DNA of 48,222 bases from JBBDWR01 sp040902745 (GCA_040902745.1 JBBDWR010000004.1:1-48222), one strand, 5' to 3'; shown: positions 16,810 through 26,642, numbered from the stretch's first letter. The notes: a model not told the origin generated them from the sequence alone. Program-made: numbers and translations.

Positions 16810-18954
16810 TCAGGCAGGGCCGCGCTTGCGGATCAGGTCGATGAGCAGCGCGAAGGTGAGCCCGCCACCGATCGACCCGAGCGCGATCGGGACCCAGTCG
16901 GCCGCCCGCGTCGACGACGCGGTGATCGCCGAGCCGAGCAGCGACGCGCCGGCGACGATGCCGAGGGACAGGCGCCGCCCCGCGCGACGCACGGTCGTCT
17001 CGAGCTTCTCCGCGGCGAAGTTCACCTGGAGCTTGGGGCCGGGTCGCGCCCCCGCGAGCCGCTCGAACGCCTCGACGAGCCGCGTCAAACGCACCTTGAG
17101 TTTCTGCCCCTCGTAGAAGACCTTCTTGGGGTCGATCCGTTCGCGCATCCGTCCCATCAGGCTGCGCATCAGGTAGCTGCCGGCGACGTCGAACGGATCG
17201 AGGTCCGGGTCGAGCTCCGCGGTCGCGAGCTGCATCTGCGCCATCGCCTTTCCGGTCAGCGCGAGAGAGGCCGGGAGGGGCACGTCGTGACGGATCGAGA
17301 TCTCGGTGATCTCCTGCAGGATCGGTCCCAGCTGGATCTCCTTCAGCGGGACGTTCCGATAGCGCGCCATGACGTCGCCCAGGTTTTCGCGGAACGCGTC
17401 CACGTCCAGTCCCGGCTTGTCGGTGACCCCGCCGAGCGAGAGTGATACGTCCATCAGGAATTCGACGTCCTCCTGCCAGAACGCCATCAACAACAACATC
17501 AGCTGCTCACGCATCTGCGGCCCGAGCTCGCCGACCATGCCGAAGTCGAGGAAGTAGATCGTGTCGTTCCACCACAGCAGGTTGCCGGGGTGCGGGTCGG
17601 CGTGGAAGAAGCCTTCCGTCAGGATCTGCTGGTAGTAGGACTCGAGTAGCTGACGGGCGGCATCCTTGCGCGCGGGTCCGTCCGGAGCTTCGCGGATCGC
17701 GACGCCCTGGATCTCTTGCATCACAAGCAACCGCTGGCTCGACAATTCGTTGTGCACCTGGGGTACCTCGAGCCGGGGGTAGGTGGCGATCACGTGACGC
17801 ATCCGCTCGATGTTGCGGGCCTCGGCGAGGAAGTCGAGCTCGCGTTGGAGCGAGTCGGAAAGGTGCTCGAACACCGCTTGCAGATCGATGACCTGCTTGA
17901 GGGCCGGGCGATTGCCGGTCTTCTCCGCGAACAGCTCGAGCAGACCCAGGTCTTGCTCGATCGCCTCTCGTGCCCCAGGACGCTGCACTTTGACCACGAC
18001 GCGCTCGCCGCCCGTCAGTGTCGCGCGGTGAACCTGCCCGAGCGTCCCGGCCGCCATCGGTTCCGGATCGATCGTCTCGAAGACGTCCTCCCAGGGAACG
18101 CCGAGCTCCTGCTCCATCACGCGAACCACTTGCTCCTCCGTGAGGGGCGGGACGTGGTCCTGCAACGTCGCGAGCTCCTCGATGAACTCGGGCGGCAGCA
18201 GATCCGGTCGCGTCGACAGCACCTGGCCCAGTTTGGAGAACGTCGGCCCGAGCTCTTCCATCGCCCCACGGAGCCTGCGTGCCGACTCGCGTCGAGATTC
18301 ACTGTCCTTGCCGCGAGAGAACAGCTCCTTGACGCCATGGCGCCCCATCACCGCCGCGATCCGGGTGGCGCGTGCGAGCAGCTTCGGATCGTCGGTGGTT
18401 GCCTCGTCCAGTCGGCCACCATGGACGGTGGTGACGGAACCGCCTGTCGACGGCTTTCCGACCTCTCTGCCGTCGGCGTCGAGTGTCGAGGTGTTCACGA
18501 TGATCACGGTGCATCGCGCGTTGTGTGAGATCCGGTTGGGGATGTTCCCGAGAAGGAACTCCTTTCTCCCCGTCATCCCCGCGTTGCCGACGACGAGCAC
18601 GTCGATCGCCATCTCCTCCGCCGCTTCGAGGATCGCGAGCGCCGGGTCCGCATGCAGCGTCACGTGCGCTCGGCCTCGTTCGCCGGCAAGCTCGTCGGCG
18701 AACCGCGTCAGCTCCTCGGCGGCCGAGCTGGCTCGCGTCGCTTCGGCCATTCCCGCTTCGGTCCCGGGCGGGTTCTCGGGAGGGACCACTTGCAGCACGA
18801 GGAGCTCCGATCCGAAGCGATCGGCCATGGCCGCGGCCCATCGAACCGCCTTGTCCGCGCTCTCGGATCGGTCCGTGGCAACCATCACCCGTTGCACCGG
18901 CGCCTGGCCGTTGCCCGGCCCGGTGCCACTGCCGACAGCCTCCGTCACATCCAT
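16810..18954 (-). CDS. Universal stress protein domain fused to ABC1/UbiB-family atypical kinase
   Basis: The 714-residue protein starts at the ATG at 18954, with a GAGAAT -10 box exactly 7 bases upstream; the longer open frame crosses the tRNA and is rejected. Residues 20-155 are a USP domain with the ATP-type motif G-2x-G-9x-G (GNAGMTG ... LLGN). Residues about 190-640 are an ABC1/ADCK/UbiB kinase-like domain: KxGQ motif (SKLGQ, Lys241), Ala-rich loop AAGTLGQVHRA, VVVKVQRPG, catalytic HADPHPGN (His451, Asp453, Asn458) and DFG Asp470. Two C-terminal hydrophobic segments (about 660-680 and 690-710) anchor it in the membrane, as in UbiB. The family assists isoprenoid-lipid and quinone biosynthesis through ATPase activity. 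The N-terminal USP fusion is unusual and suggests stress or ATP sensing (inference). Confidence 0.88.
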   Translation of the reverse strand: MDVTEAVGSGTGPGNGQAPVQRVMVATDRSESADKAVRWAAAMADRFGSELLVLQVVPPENPPGTEAGMAEATRASSAAEELTRFADELAGERGRAHVTLHADPALAILEAAEEMAIDVLVVGNAGMTGRKEFLLGNIPNRISHNARCTVIIVNTSTLDADGREVGKPSTGGSVTTVHGGRLDEATTDDPKLLARATRIAAVMGRHGVKELFSRGKDSESRRESARRLRGAMEELGPTFSKLGQVLSTRPDLLPPEFIEELATLQDHVPPLTEEQVVRVMEQELGVPWEDVFETIDPEPMAAGTLGQVHRATLTGGERVVVKVQRPGAREAIEQDLGLLELFAEKTGNRPALKQVIDLQAVFEHLSDSLQRELDFLAEARNIERMRHVIATYPRLEVPQVHNELSSQRLLVMQEIQGVAIREAPDGPARKDAARQLLESYYQQILTEGFFHADPHPGNLLWWNDTIYFLDFGMVGELGPQMREQLMLLLMAFWQEDVEFLMDVSLSLGGVTDKPGLDVDAFRENLGDVMARYRNVPLKEIQLGPILQEITEISIRHDVPLPASLALTGKAMAQMQLATAELDPDLDPFDVAGSYLMRSLMGRMRERIDPKKVFYEGQKLKVRLTRLVEAFERLAGARPGPKLQVNFAAEKLETTVRRAGRRLSLGIVAGASLLGSAITASSTRAADWVPIALGSIGGGLTFALLIDLIRKRGPA

Positions 18955-18961
18955 GGCGGGG

Positions 18962-18967
18962 ATTCTC
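18962..18967 (-). promoter_or_regulatory. -10 box of leaderless promoter for USP-ABC1 gene
   Basis: On the minus strand GAGAAT is followed by CCCCGCC and the ATG at 18954, a 7-base gap that places the transcription start at the start codon. It has the A2 and T6 of the TANNNT consensus but not the first T. Confidence 0.4.
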
Positions 18968-19046
18968 CCACTCCGGAGGCCCCCTCCGGGAGGGGTTTTC
19001 CGCGCATCCCCTGAGGCCCGGACCCAGAGCACCGCCGGGGCATTGC

Positions 19047-19052
19047 TAGACT
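19047..19052 (+). promoter_or_regulatory. -10 box for tRNA-Thr(CGT)
   Basis: TAGACT lies 10 bases before the 5' end of the tRNA. The identical hexamer precedes the second tRNA-Thr at the window end (48152-48157), which supports both. Confidence 0.55.
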
Positions 19053-19062
19053 CGCCGCGTCC

Positions 19063-19136
19063 GCCGGAGTAGCTCAGCTCGGTAGAGCAACCGCCTCGTA
19101 AGCGGTAGGTCGTCGGTTCAAATCCGTCCTCCGGCT
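19063..19136 (+). tRNA. tRNA-Thr (anticodon CGT)
   Basis: The acceptor arm GCCGGAG pairs with CTCCGGC (19129-19135). The D arm is GCTC/GAGC, and the anticodon stem ACCGC/GCGGT encloses the loop CTCGTAA with anticodon CGT, which reads the threonine codon ACG. The T loop is TTCAAAT. The T stem GTCGG/CCGTC has one U-U mismatch at its second pair. No CCA is encoded. The gene sits alone between the USP-ABC1 gene and a membrane-protein gene. Confidence 0.93.
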
Positions 19137-19145
19137 CGTGGTTGC

Positions 19146-19151
19146 TAGAAT
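19146..19151 (+). promoter_or_regulatory. -10 box of leaderless promoter
   Basis: TAGAAT is followed by seven bases (CCGCGCC) and the GTG at 19159. It starts only 10 bases after the tRNA end, so the downstream gene has its own promoter in a very tight space. Confidence 0.55.
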
Positions 19152-19158
19152 CCGCGCC

Positions 19159-19791
19159 GTGTCCGCTCGGGGAGCACTTGGCAGGGTCGTCGCGTCCGTC
19201 GCAGGCGCGATCGTGCTCATGCTCGTGTGGGCCCCGGCCGCGCTCGCCCAGCTGACTCCCGACCCCAACGTGACGCCGACCAAGAACAACGGCGGTCCCT
19301 TCATCTACGGGCTCGCGGTCGGTGCCGCCGTTCTCGGCGTGATCGTGGCGATCCTCGTAGTGGTCGGCTACATGCGGTTCGCTCCCCGGTTCCAACGAGA
19401 GCATGGCAAGGGAGCGGGGGCGAAGGCCGATCGTGTGGCCCTCGGGCAAGAGTTGCCGCGCCGTGCCGTCGACGTGAGTCAGGCCCAGCCGGTCGTCGTC
19501 GCGCCTCCTGCGGTCCCCGTCGGCGTCGCCGCCGCCGCCCCGGCCACGGCACCCGCCCCGGCTGCAGCTGCTCCGGCGGCCACGGCACCCGCCCCGGCTG
19601 CCGAAGCGTCCGCACCTGCTCCGCCCGCCGCGGCCCCTGCCGAGGAACGTCCGGAGGTCTCGTTGGACGAGGAGGTCTTCGAGGCCACTCTCGCCGAACT
19701 CCTCGAACAGGGCGTTGACCGTCGCGTGGCGGAGGGCAAGGCGCGGCGAGCCGCGATGATCGCAGCGCGGAAGAAGGCCGAGGGCTCCTAA
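19159..19791 (+). CDS. Ala/Pro-rich membrane protein of unknown function
   Basis: The 210-residue protein starts at the GTG at 19159, chosen because a TAGAAT box sits 7 bases upstream and earlier in-frame starts lie inside the tRNA. Residues 1-32 look like a cleavable signal peptide (VASVAGAIVLMLVWAPAALAQ region, cut after ALA). A second hydrophobic segment at about 50-73 (GLAVGAAVLGVIVAILVVVG) would anchor the mature protein, leaving the remainder cytosolic. Residues 115-165 are an Ala/Pro low-complexity linker containing a repeated ATAPAPAA unit, and the last 40 residues are a charged helix (LDEEVFEATLAELLEQGVD). No family recognised. It precedes the DUF2342 gene by 10 bases and may be co-transcribed with it. 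Confidence 0.7.
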   Translation: MSARGALGRVVASVAGAIVLMLVWAPAALAQLTPDPNVTPTKNNGGPFIYGLAVGAAVLGVIVAILVVVGYMRFAPRFQREHGKGAGAKADRVALGQELPRRAVDVSQAQPVVVAPPAVPVGVAAAAPATAPAPAAAAPAATAPAPAAEASAPAPPAAAPAEERPEVSLDEEVFEATLAELLEQGVDRRVAEGKARRAAMIAARKKAEGS

Positions 19792-19801
19792 GCCCGACGC
19801 G

Positions 19802-20875
19802 ATGGCTGCCACCGACGTCGACTGGTCGATGGGGTCGGCGGCGGCCCGACTGGCCGACTGGCGCACCGCCGTCGAGCTCGGACGTACGGTCGCCGGCCCC
19901 GGGATCTCCGTCACCGCGGTGGAGCGCGCCCGGATGCGTGCCGATCTCGCCGATCTCGTCCCGGAGTGCGAGCGGCTGATCGCCGACTTCACGGGGCTCG
20001 AGGTAGAAGGCTTCCGTTCTCGCGCCTGGGTGATGTCACGGGGGGAGTGGATCGAGGCGAACCTTCGCAGCATGCAGCGGCTGCTCGAGCCGCTCGCAGC
20101 GCGGATCCTTGCCGGGAGCAAGGATCGGGCGCAGTTCCGGCGCAAGGCGCTGGGGGCGCAGATCGGCGGCCTGCTCGGCTACGTCTCGCGGCGCGTGCTC
20201 GGGCAGTACGACGTGTTCCTGCCGCGCGACGACGAAGGGCTGTTGTATTTCCTCGGTCCCAATATGGCGGAGGCGGAACGGCGGTTCGCTCTTCCGCCGC
20301 ACGACTTCCGGTTCTGGGTTGCGATCCACGAGGTGTGCCACCGGGTGCAGTTCGGTGCGACTCCCTGGCTGTCGGCGCACCTGGCGACCACGGTCGAACG
20401 GTACCTCGCCACGGTGTCGCTGGACTCGGGAGCGCTGCTGCGCCAGGTGTCTCGCGCCGTCGACGAGGTGCGCAGTGGCCGCACCGACGCGCGGGGGATC
20501 GGCGCGTTCTACCTGCTGATGAACGAGGAGCAGCGCGAACTGTTCCATCGCACCCAGGGGTTGATGTCCTTGCTCGAGGGCCACGCGTCGTACGTGATGA
20601 ACCGCGTCGCCGACGGGCGCGTCGCCGATCTCGATCGCATGCGGAACGCGCTGCGACAACGCCGACGTGCCGGCCGGGTCGAGCGGTCATTCCAGAAGGC
20701 CGTGGGCTTCGATTCGAAGATCCGTCAGTACGACGCTGGGGAACGGTTCGTCGCCACGCTCGTCGAGCGTGTCGGGATGGAGCGGTTCAACTCGGTCTGG
20801 CGCGAGGAGGCGAACCTGCCGACCGGCGACGAGATCGCCGACCCCGAGCGCTGGATCGCGAGGGTCGCTCCCTAG
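19802..20875 (+). CDS. DUF2342 zinc-dependent metalloprotease-like protein (F420-associated family)
   Basis: The 357-residue protein from the ATG at 19802 belongs to the actinobacterial zincin family annotated as DUF2342 or as 'coenzyme F420 biosynthesis-associated'. The zinc motif HEVCH (HExxH) lies near residue 177, within FWVAIHEVCHRVQFG. A possible third ligand region is LLEGHASYVMN near residue 258. The rest is mainly helical, and there is no signal peptide, so it is probably cytosolic. Its substrate is unknown. The family link to F420 comes from phylogenetic co-occurrence, not from biochemistry. It is 4 bases upstream of tilS, an arrangement common in Actinomycetota. Confidence 0.85.
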   Translation: MAATDVDWSMGSAAARLADWRTAVELGRTVAGPGISVTAVERARMRADLADLVPECERLIADFTGLEVEGFRSRAWVMSRGEWIEANLRSMQRLLEPLAARILAGSKDRAQFRRKALGAQIGGLLGYVSRRVLGQYDVFLPRDDEGLLYFLGPNMAEAERRFALPPHDFRFWVAIHEVCHRVQFGATPWLSAHLATTVERYLATVSLDSGALLRQVSRAVDEVRSGRTDARGIGAFYLLMNEEQRELFHRTQGLMSLLEGHASYVMNRVADGRVADLDRMRNALRQRRRAGRVERSFQKAVGFDSKIRQYDAGERFVATLVERVGMERFNSVWREEANLPTGDEIADPERWIARVAP

Positions 20876-20879
20876 TCCG

Positions 20880-21935
20880 ATGCTGCCTCGTCCGCCGGCC
20901 GTTGCCCGGGTACTCGAGCGGGTGACGGCCACCGTGCGTGCGAACGAGATGTTCGCGCCCGGCGACCGAGTGCTAGTGGCCGTGTCCGGTGGTCCCGATT
21001 CGGTGTGCCTGCTGGAGTCTCTCGTCCGGCTGCGCCGTCTGTTCCGCATCTCGATCGAGGTCTTCCACTACGACCACCGTCTGCGTCCGGACTCGGGCAA
21101 GGACGCAGAGTACGTTCGCCGCCTCGCCGCACGGCATCGACTTGTGTTCCACCCGTGCGAGGCGTACGAGCGCCCCGGGCACGGCGTGTCGGTGGAGGAG
21201 TGGGCACGCGACCAGCGCCGAACGGCGGGGATCGCAGTGCTCACGGAGATCGGCGGCGCGAAGATCGCGTGGGGACACACGGTCGATGACCAAGCCGAGA
21301 CGGTGTTGATGCGGGTGCTCCAGGGTGGGGGCCTCGACTCGGTGGCGGGGATCCGCCCGATCACGGGCCCTCATGTGCGTCCGCTGCTCGACGTGCTCCG
21401 TGTCGAGGTGGAGGCGTTCTGCCGGTCGCTGCGTCTTCGCCCTCGCCTCGATCCGACCAATCGTGATCGTCGGTTCGCGCGCAACGCGGTGCGACTCGAT
21501 GTGCTCCCCGCGATCGAGCGCGCCACGGGGCGCGAGGTGCGTCGACCTCTCGCACGCACGGCGTCGCTGTTGGCGCGCGATCGCGATGAGCTCGACGCTC
21601 AGGCGCGCGACGAGACCGCGGCCCTGTTCGGTCGCCGGGTGCTCGCCTCACTCGGCCGGGAGCAGGAGGTTCGATTCGCGGCGTCGCAGATCCGCTCGCT
21701 GTCACCGGCGATCGCCTCGCGGGTTATCGCCAACGTGCTCCACGCCTTTCGAGCGGGTCGCGTGACCAGCGAGGACCTCGAAGGCGTGCGCGATCTTGCG
21801 GTGGGCAGGCCCGGGCGCCGCCGCGATCTGTCCGGCGGCTTGTTGGCGAGGCGATCGGGCTCGTACATTGTCTTGGTACGGCCTTCCCCCCACAGCCCTC
21901 GCGGAGGAACGGGACATGGATCGTCCGACCACTGA
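20880..21935 (+). CDS. tilS: tRNA(Ile)-lysidine synthase
   Basis: The 351-residue enzyme converts the wobble cytidine of the CAU-anticodon tRNA-Ile to lysidine using ATP and lysine. It starts at the ATG at 20880, which places the PP-loop SGGPDS at about residue 41, as in the family. Further signatures are VFHYDHRLRPDS (substrate loop) and AWGHTVDDQAETVLMRVLQGGG near residue 135, then RPLLDVLRVEVEAFC near 165. It is of the short TilS class, lacking an obvious full C-terminal domain. Its last 20 bases overlap the start of hpt, so translation is coupled. Confidence 0.95.
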   Translation: MLPRPPAVARVLERVTATVRANEMFAPGDRVLVAVSGGPDSVCLLESLVRLRRLFRISIEVFHYDHRLRPDSGKDAEYVRRLAARHRLVFHPCEAYERPGHGVSVEEWARDQRRTAGIAVLTEIGGAKIAWGHTVDDQAETVLMRVLQGGGLDSVAGIRPITGPHVRPLLDVLRVEVEAFCRSLRLRPRLDPTNRDRRFARNAVRLDVLPAIERATGREVRRPLARTASLLARDRDELDAQARDETAALFGRRVLASLGREQEVRFAASQIRSLSPAIASRVIANVLHAFRAGRVTSEDLEGVRDLAVGRPGRRRDLSGGLLARRSGSYIVLVRPSPHSPRGGTGHGSSDH

Positions 21936-22533
21936 CCGAACGGGTTCCGACCCGGCGACGATCTCCTCGCTCGAGGGACACGTCGAGGCCTACGAGAACG
22001 ACATCGATCGCGTCATGATCACCGAGGACGAGATCCAGTCCACGGTCCGTCGACTCGGTGACGAGATCACGGAGGACTATCGCGGCCGAAGCCCGTTGCT
22101 GATCGGTGTGCTCAAGGGAGCCTTCGTGATGATGGCCGATCTCTCACGGCATATCCGTCTGCCGGTCGAGTTCGATTTCATGGCCGTCGCGAGTTACGGT
22201 GCCGCGACGAAGACCTCCGGCGTGGTCCGGATCCTCAAGGACCTGGACCACGACATCGAGGGCCGCGATGTCCTGCTCGTCGAGGACATCGTCGATTCGG
22301 GTCTCACGCTGAACTACCTGCTGAAGAACCTCCGTGGCCGGCGACCGGCGAGCCTCGAGGTCTGCGCACTGCTCAAGAAAGAAGGGATCCAGCAGGTCCC
22401 GCTCGATATCCGCTACACCGGATTCGAGATCCCCCCGGAGTTCGTCGTCGGCTACGGCCTCGACTTCGGCGAACGGTTCCGCAACCTCCCCTACATCGCA
22501 ACGCTCAAGCCCGACGCGTACCTCGACAGCTGA
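21916..22533 (+). CDS. hpt: Hypoxanthine phosphoribosyltransferase
   Basis: The 205-residue enzyme makes IMP/GMP from hypoxanthine/guanine and PRPP. I chose the ATG at 21916 because GGAGGA lies 8 bases before it, although it is inside the end of tilS. The PRPP-binding motif VLLVEDIVDSGLTL is at about residues 118-131. Near residue 57 is LLIGVLKGAFVMMADL, and the purine-recognition block is VVGYGLDFGERFRNLPYI near the end. The first 30 residues are an acidic extension not usual in the family. The tilS-hpt-ftsH order is the same as in Bacillus. Confidence 0.94.
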   Translation: MDRPTTDRTGSDPATISSLEGHVEAYENDIDRVMITEDEIQSTVRRLGDEITEDYRGRSPLLIGVLKGAFVMMADLSRHIRLPVEFDFMAVASYGAATKTSGVVRILKDLDHDIEGRDVLLVEDIVDSGLTLNYLLKNLRGRRPASLEVCALLKKEGIQQVPLDIRYTGFEIPPEFVVGYGLDFGERFRNLPYIATLKPDAYLDS

Positions 22534-22605
22534 GCGACGCCTGAGCGCGTCGGCGGCCGTTTCCGCAGGATGGAGGCGCGGGGAGCGACGAGACCTCCCC
22601 GGGTC

Positions 22606-22626
22606 GTAGCACTACCCCCGTGCTAC
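22606..22626. promoter_or_regulatory. Perfect 7-bp dyad over the presumed ftsH promoter (operator candidate)
   Basis: GTAGCAC at 22606-22612 and GTGCTAC at 22620-22626 are exact reverse complements with a 7-base spacer. The right arm overlaps a possible -10 box TACCAT at 22624-22629. It resembles the inner part of the CIRCE operator, but the spacing is much shorter, so HrcA is not implied. A repressor acting on ftsH is the simplest inference. Confidence 0.45.
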
Positions 22627-22704
22627 CATCGCGGAGGGCTCCGGATCGCGCTGTTCGCGGCCGGGCCCCGAAGTATCTCCCCAGCTCACACGGCACGGAT
22701 CGCG

Positions 22705-22711
22705 AAAGGAG
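22705..22711 (+). promoter_or_regulatory. Strong ribosome binding site in front of an ACG codon (ftsH)
   Basis: AAAGGAG is followed by six bases (TTTCCC) and ACG at 22718, in frame with ftsH. This is an ideal Shine-Dalgarno position for a start codon, but the codon is ACG rather than ATG. Confidence 0.6.
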
Positions 22712-22756
22712 TTTCCCACGGCCGCTCAACCTCCCGAGTCTCCCTTCCGCAAGGCG

Positions 22757-24655
<1,899 letters not shown>

Positions 24656-24672
24656 TCCGTCGTTGCGGCAGG

Positions 24673-24678
24673 TAGCAT
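24673..24678 (+). promoter_or_regulatory. -10 box of leaderless promoter for folE
   Basis: TAGCAT, then seven bases (CTGCGCC), then the GTG start of folE at 24686. No Shine-Dalgarno sequence is present. Confidence 0.55.
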
Positions 24679-24685
24679 CTGCGCC

Positions 24686-25294
24686 GTGGATCACGAGCTG
24701 TTCGAACATCTCTACGGCCCTCCCGACGGGTTCGACCGCGAGCGGATCGAGCGAGGCGTCCGCATGATCCTCGAGGGGATCGGCGAGGACGCCGACCGCG
24801 GGGGTCTCAAAGAAACGCCGGCCCGCGTCGCTCGGATGTACGAGGAGATCGCGGCGGGCGTCGGCAAGGACGCCGCCCAGGTCGTGACGGTCGTCGAAGG
24901 CGCAGACCACGACGAGATGATCATGGTGCGAGATATCCCGCTGTTCAGCCTCTGCGAGCATCACCTCGTGCCGTTCACGGGCCGTGCGCACGTTGCCTAC
25001 ATCCCCAACAAGGAGCAGGAGATCACCGGTCTGTCGAAGATCGCTCGCCTCGTCGACCTGCTCGCGAAGAAGCCGCAGGTGCAGGAGCGGCTCACCACCG
25101 AGATCGCCGAGGCGCTCCAGCGCGCGCTGAGCCCGCGGGGCGTGTTCGTGGTGATCGAGGCCGAACACCTGTGCATGACGATGCGCGGGATCAAGAAGCC
25201 GGGATCGATGACGATCACCTCCGCGGTGCGTGGGCTGTTCCGCAACGACGCCCGCACCCGCCAGGAGGCGATGAGTCACATCGGCATGCGCTGA
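24686..25294 (+). CDS. folE: GTP cyclohydrolase I
   Basis: The 202-residue enzyme converts GTP to 7,8-dihydroneopterin triphosphate, the first step of folate synthesis. The GTG at 24686 is chosen because of the leaderless promoter 7 bases upstream. It has the zinc and active-site motifs LCEHHLVPF (Cys and His-His near residue 93) and HLCMTMRGIKKPGS (Cys near 164) plus GLSKIARLVD near 118, all as in the family, and normal length. It opens a plus-strand unit with the histidine phosphatase 4 bases downstream. Confidence 0.97.
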   Translation: MDHELFEHLYGPPDGFDRERIERGVRMILEGIGEDADRGGLKETPARVARMYEEIAAGVGKDAAQVVTVVEGADHDEMIMVRDIPLFSLCEHHLVPFTGRAHVAYIPNKEQEITGLSKIARLVDLLAKKPQVQERLTTEIAEALQRALSPRGVFVVIEAEHLCMTMRGIKKPGSMTITSAVRGLFRNDARTRQEAMSHIGMR

Positions 25295-25298
25295 GGCC

Positions 25299-25901
25299 GT
25301 GGCCGAGCGCGTCATCTTCAGCAGGCACGCGGAGGCCGAGTCCAACGCGGCCAACGTGCTCAACGGCGATCCGACCCGCGCCGTCGGGCTGACCGATCGC
25401 GGACGCGATCAGGCGCGCTCGCTCGGCGAGCGGATCGGGAGCGAGGAGCTCGATCTCGTGATCACGAGCGAGTTCCCGCGGGCGCTCGAGACCGCGACCG
25501 TGGCCCTGGACGGGCGGCAGATCCCGATGATCGTGCTTCCCGGGCTGAACGACCCGCGCGGCGGCGAGTGGGAAGGCATGGATCTGGACACCTACCTGGC
25601 ATGGGCGGAGACCGCGCACGCCGATGCGGCTCCCCCCGGAGGCGAGAGCTTGCGCCAGGTGATCTCCCGTTTGGCCGCGGCCCTGCGCGCGATCGTCGCG
25701 CGGCCCGAGTCCACCGTGCTGGTGGTCGGCCACGGGCTGCCGATCAGCGGCGTCCTCGCTGCCGCGACGGCCGACCTCGACGACCGAACGGTCTACGCGC
25801 CCGTGCCGAACGCGGAGCCCTACGTCCTCATCCGCAGCGAGGTGGAGCGAGCGGCCGAGCGTCTCGAGCGCGCCGCAACCAGGCGCCCGGCACGGGGTTG
25901 A
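25299..25901 (+). CDS. Histidine phosphatase superfamily protein (phosphoglycerate mutase-like)
   Basis: The 200-residue protein starts at the GTG at 25299, four bases after folE. It has the catalytic FSRHAEAESN motif (RH; the usual RHG/RHE is RHA here) near residue 8 and the second catalytic block VVGHGLPI near residue 149. The acid residue region is GGEWEGMD near 88-95. The superfamily removes phosphate from sugars, nucleotides or cofactors through a phosphohistidine. Because it is tightly linked to folE, it could remove phosphate from dihydroneopterin phosphates, a step for which no other candidate is visible in this cluster (inference). It converges on the TMEM175 gene. Confidence 0.85.
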   Translation: MAERVIFSRHAEAESNAANVLNGDPTRAVGLTDRGRDQARSLGERIGSEELDLVITSEFPRALETATVALDGRQIPMIVLPGLNDPRGGEWEGMDLDTYLAWAETAHADAAPPGGESLRQVISRLAAALRAIVARPESTVLVVGHGLPISGVLAAATADLDDRTVYAPVPNAEPYVLIRSEVERAAERLERAATRRPARG

Positions 25902-25909
25902 CGGCTCCG

Positions 25910-26629
25910 CTACGTCGGAGGGTTGCGATGCGACGCGCCCGGTCCCATCGGGCTGTGGGCCGTCGCCGGCGCGATCCGCGCCATGACGATCTGTATGGGG
26001 ATCGCCACCAGCCAGGAGAGCAGCGCGACGGTGGGAGAGACGAGGAACGCCAACGGGATCGACGCGAGGAAGACGACGACGGGTGCCGTCGACGCCGCCA
26101 CGCCGTATCGGTACGCTTCGCGCGAGATCCGTGTGCGCAGCAGTTCGTGCCGGTATGCGACGATGAACAACACCGTCTCCATGCCGCTGACGAGCGCGAG
26201 CGTGATGCCGAACAGGGTGACCGACAACGGGTTGTCCTCGTAGCCGCCGATCAGTGCCGTCGGGAACGGAAGGAACGCGACGAACGCGAGGTAGATCAGG
26301 TTGGTCGACATCAACGTGCGGTCGATCGCCTGCAGCCAGGTGGTGAACTCGTGATGCGCGAGCCAGTAGCGACCCAGCAGCACGAAGCCGATGAAGAAGC
26401 CGAGGATCTTGGGTCCCGAGTCGGTGATCGCGTCCCACAGCACCGCGGGGTCCGTCACATCGCCCGAGAGCTTCGGGAGTTCGACCGTCACGATCAACAG
26501 GGTCATCGCGATCGCATAGACGGCGTCGGTGAAGAAGATCATGCGGTCGAAATCGACGCCGGTCCCTCGCTCGTACACCCCTCTGAGAGAACGACTGCTT
26601 GCTGCGGTCGCCTCGTCCGCTTCGGCCAT
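25910..26629 (-). CDS. TMEM175-family (DUF1211) potassium channel-like protein
   Basis: The 239-residue protein starts at the ATG at 26629; CAGGAT, 7 bases upstream on the same strand, fits the leaderless pattern. Six hydrophobic segments are visible. The first carries the family signature FFTDAVYAIAMTLL near residue 32, matching the FSD-type pore motif of bacterial TMEM175. The bacterial proteins form tetrameric K+-permeable leak channels in the inner membrane. The gene sits on the opposite strand between folE/phosphatase and folP, so it has no obvious functional tie to folate. It is the second K+-related locus in the window. Confidence 0.87.
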   Translation of the reverse strand: MAEADEATAASSRSLRGVYERGTGVDFDRMIFFTDAVYAIAMTLLIVTVELPKLSGDVTDPAVLWDAITDSGPKILGFFIGFVLLGRYWLAHHEFTTWLQAIDRTLMSTNLIYLAFVAFLPFPTALIGGYEDNPLSVTLFGITLALVSGMETVLFIVAYRHELLRTRISREAYRYGVAASTAPVVVFLASIPLAFLVSPTVALLSWLVAIPIQIVMARIAPATAHSPMGPGASHRNPPT

Positions 26630-26636
26630 CGTCGCT

Positions 26637-26642
26637 ATCCTG
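26637..26642 (-). promoter_or_regulatory. -10-like box, TMEM175 gene
   Basis: On the minus strand CAGGAT is followed by AGCGACG and the ATG at 26629, the same 7-base spacing as the other leaderless genes. The hexamer is weak. Confidence 0.3.

Noticed and set aside
18984..19000. Intrinsic terminator (CCCCTCC-G-GGAGGGG followed by TTTT) on the plus strand
   Set aside because: The sequence looks right, but no plus-strand gene ends near it; it lies upstream of the tRNA and within the minus-strand promoter region, so its role is unclear.
18955..20145. N-terminal extension of the USP-ABC1 frame by 397 residues
   Set aside because: It would cross the tRNA-Thr gene and two opposite-strand genes; the leaderless promoter supports the start at 18954.
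22606..22626. CIRCE (HrcA) operator upstream of ftsH
   Set aside because: The arms are shorter and the spacing between the AGCAC and GTGCT cores is 7 instead of 13 bases; ftsH is not a usual HrcA target.
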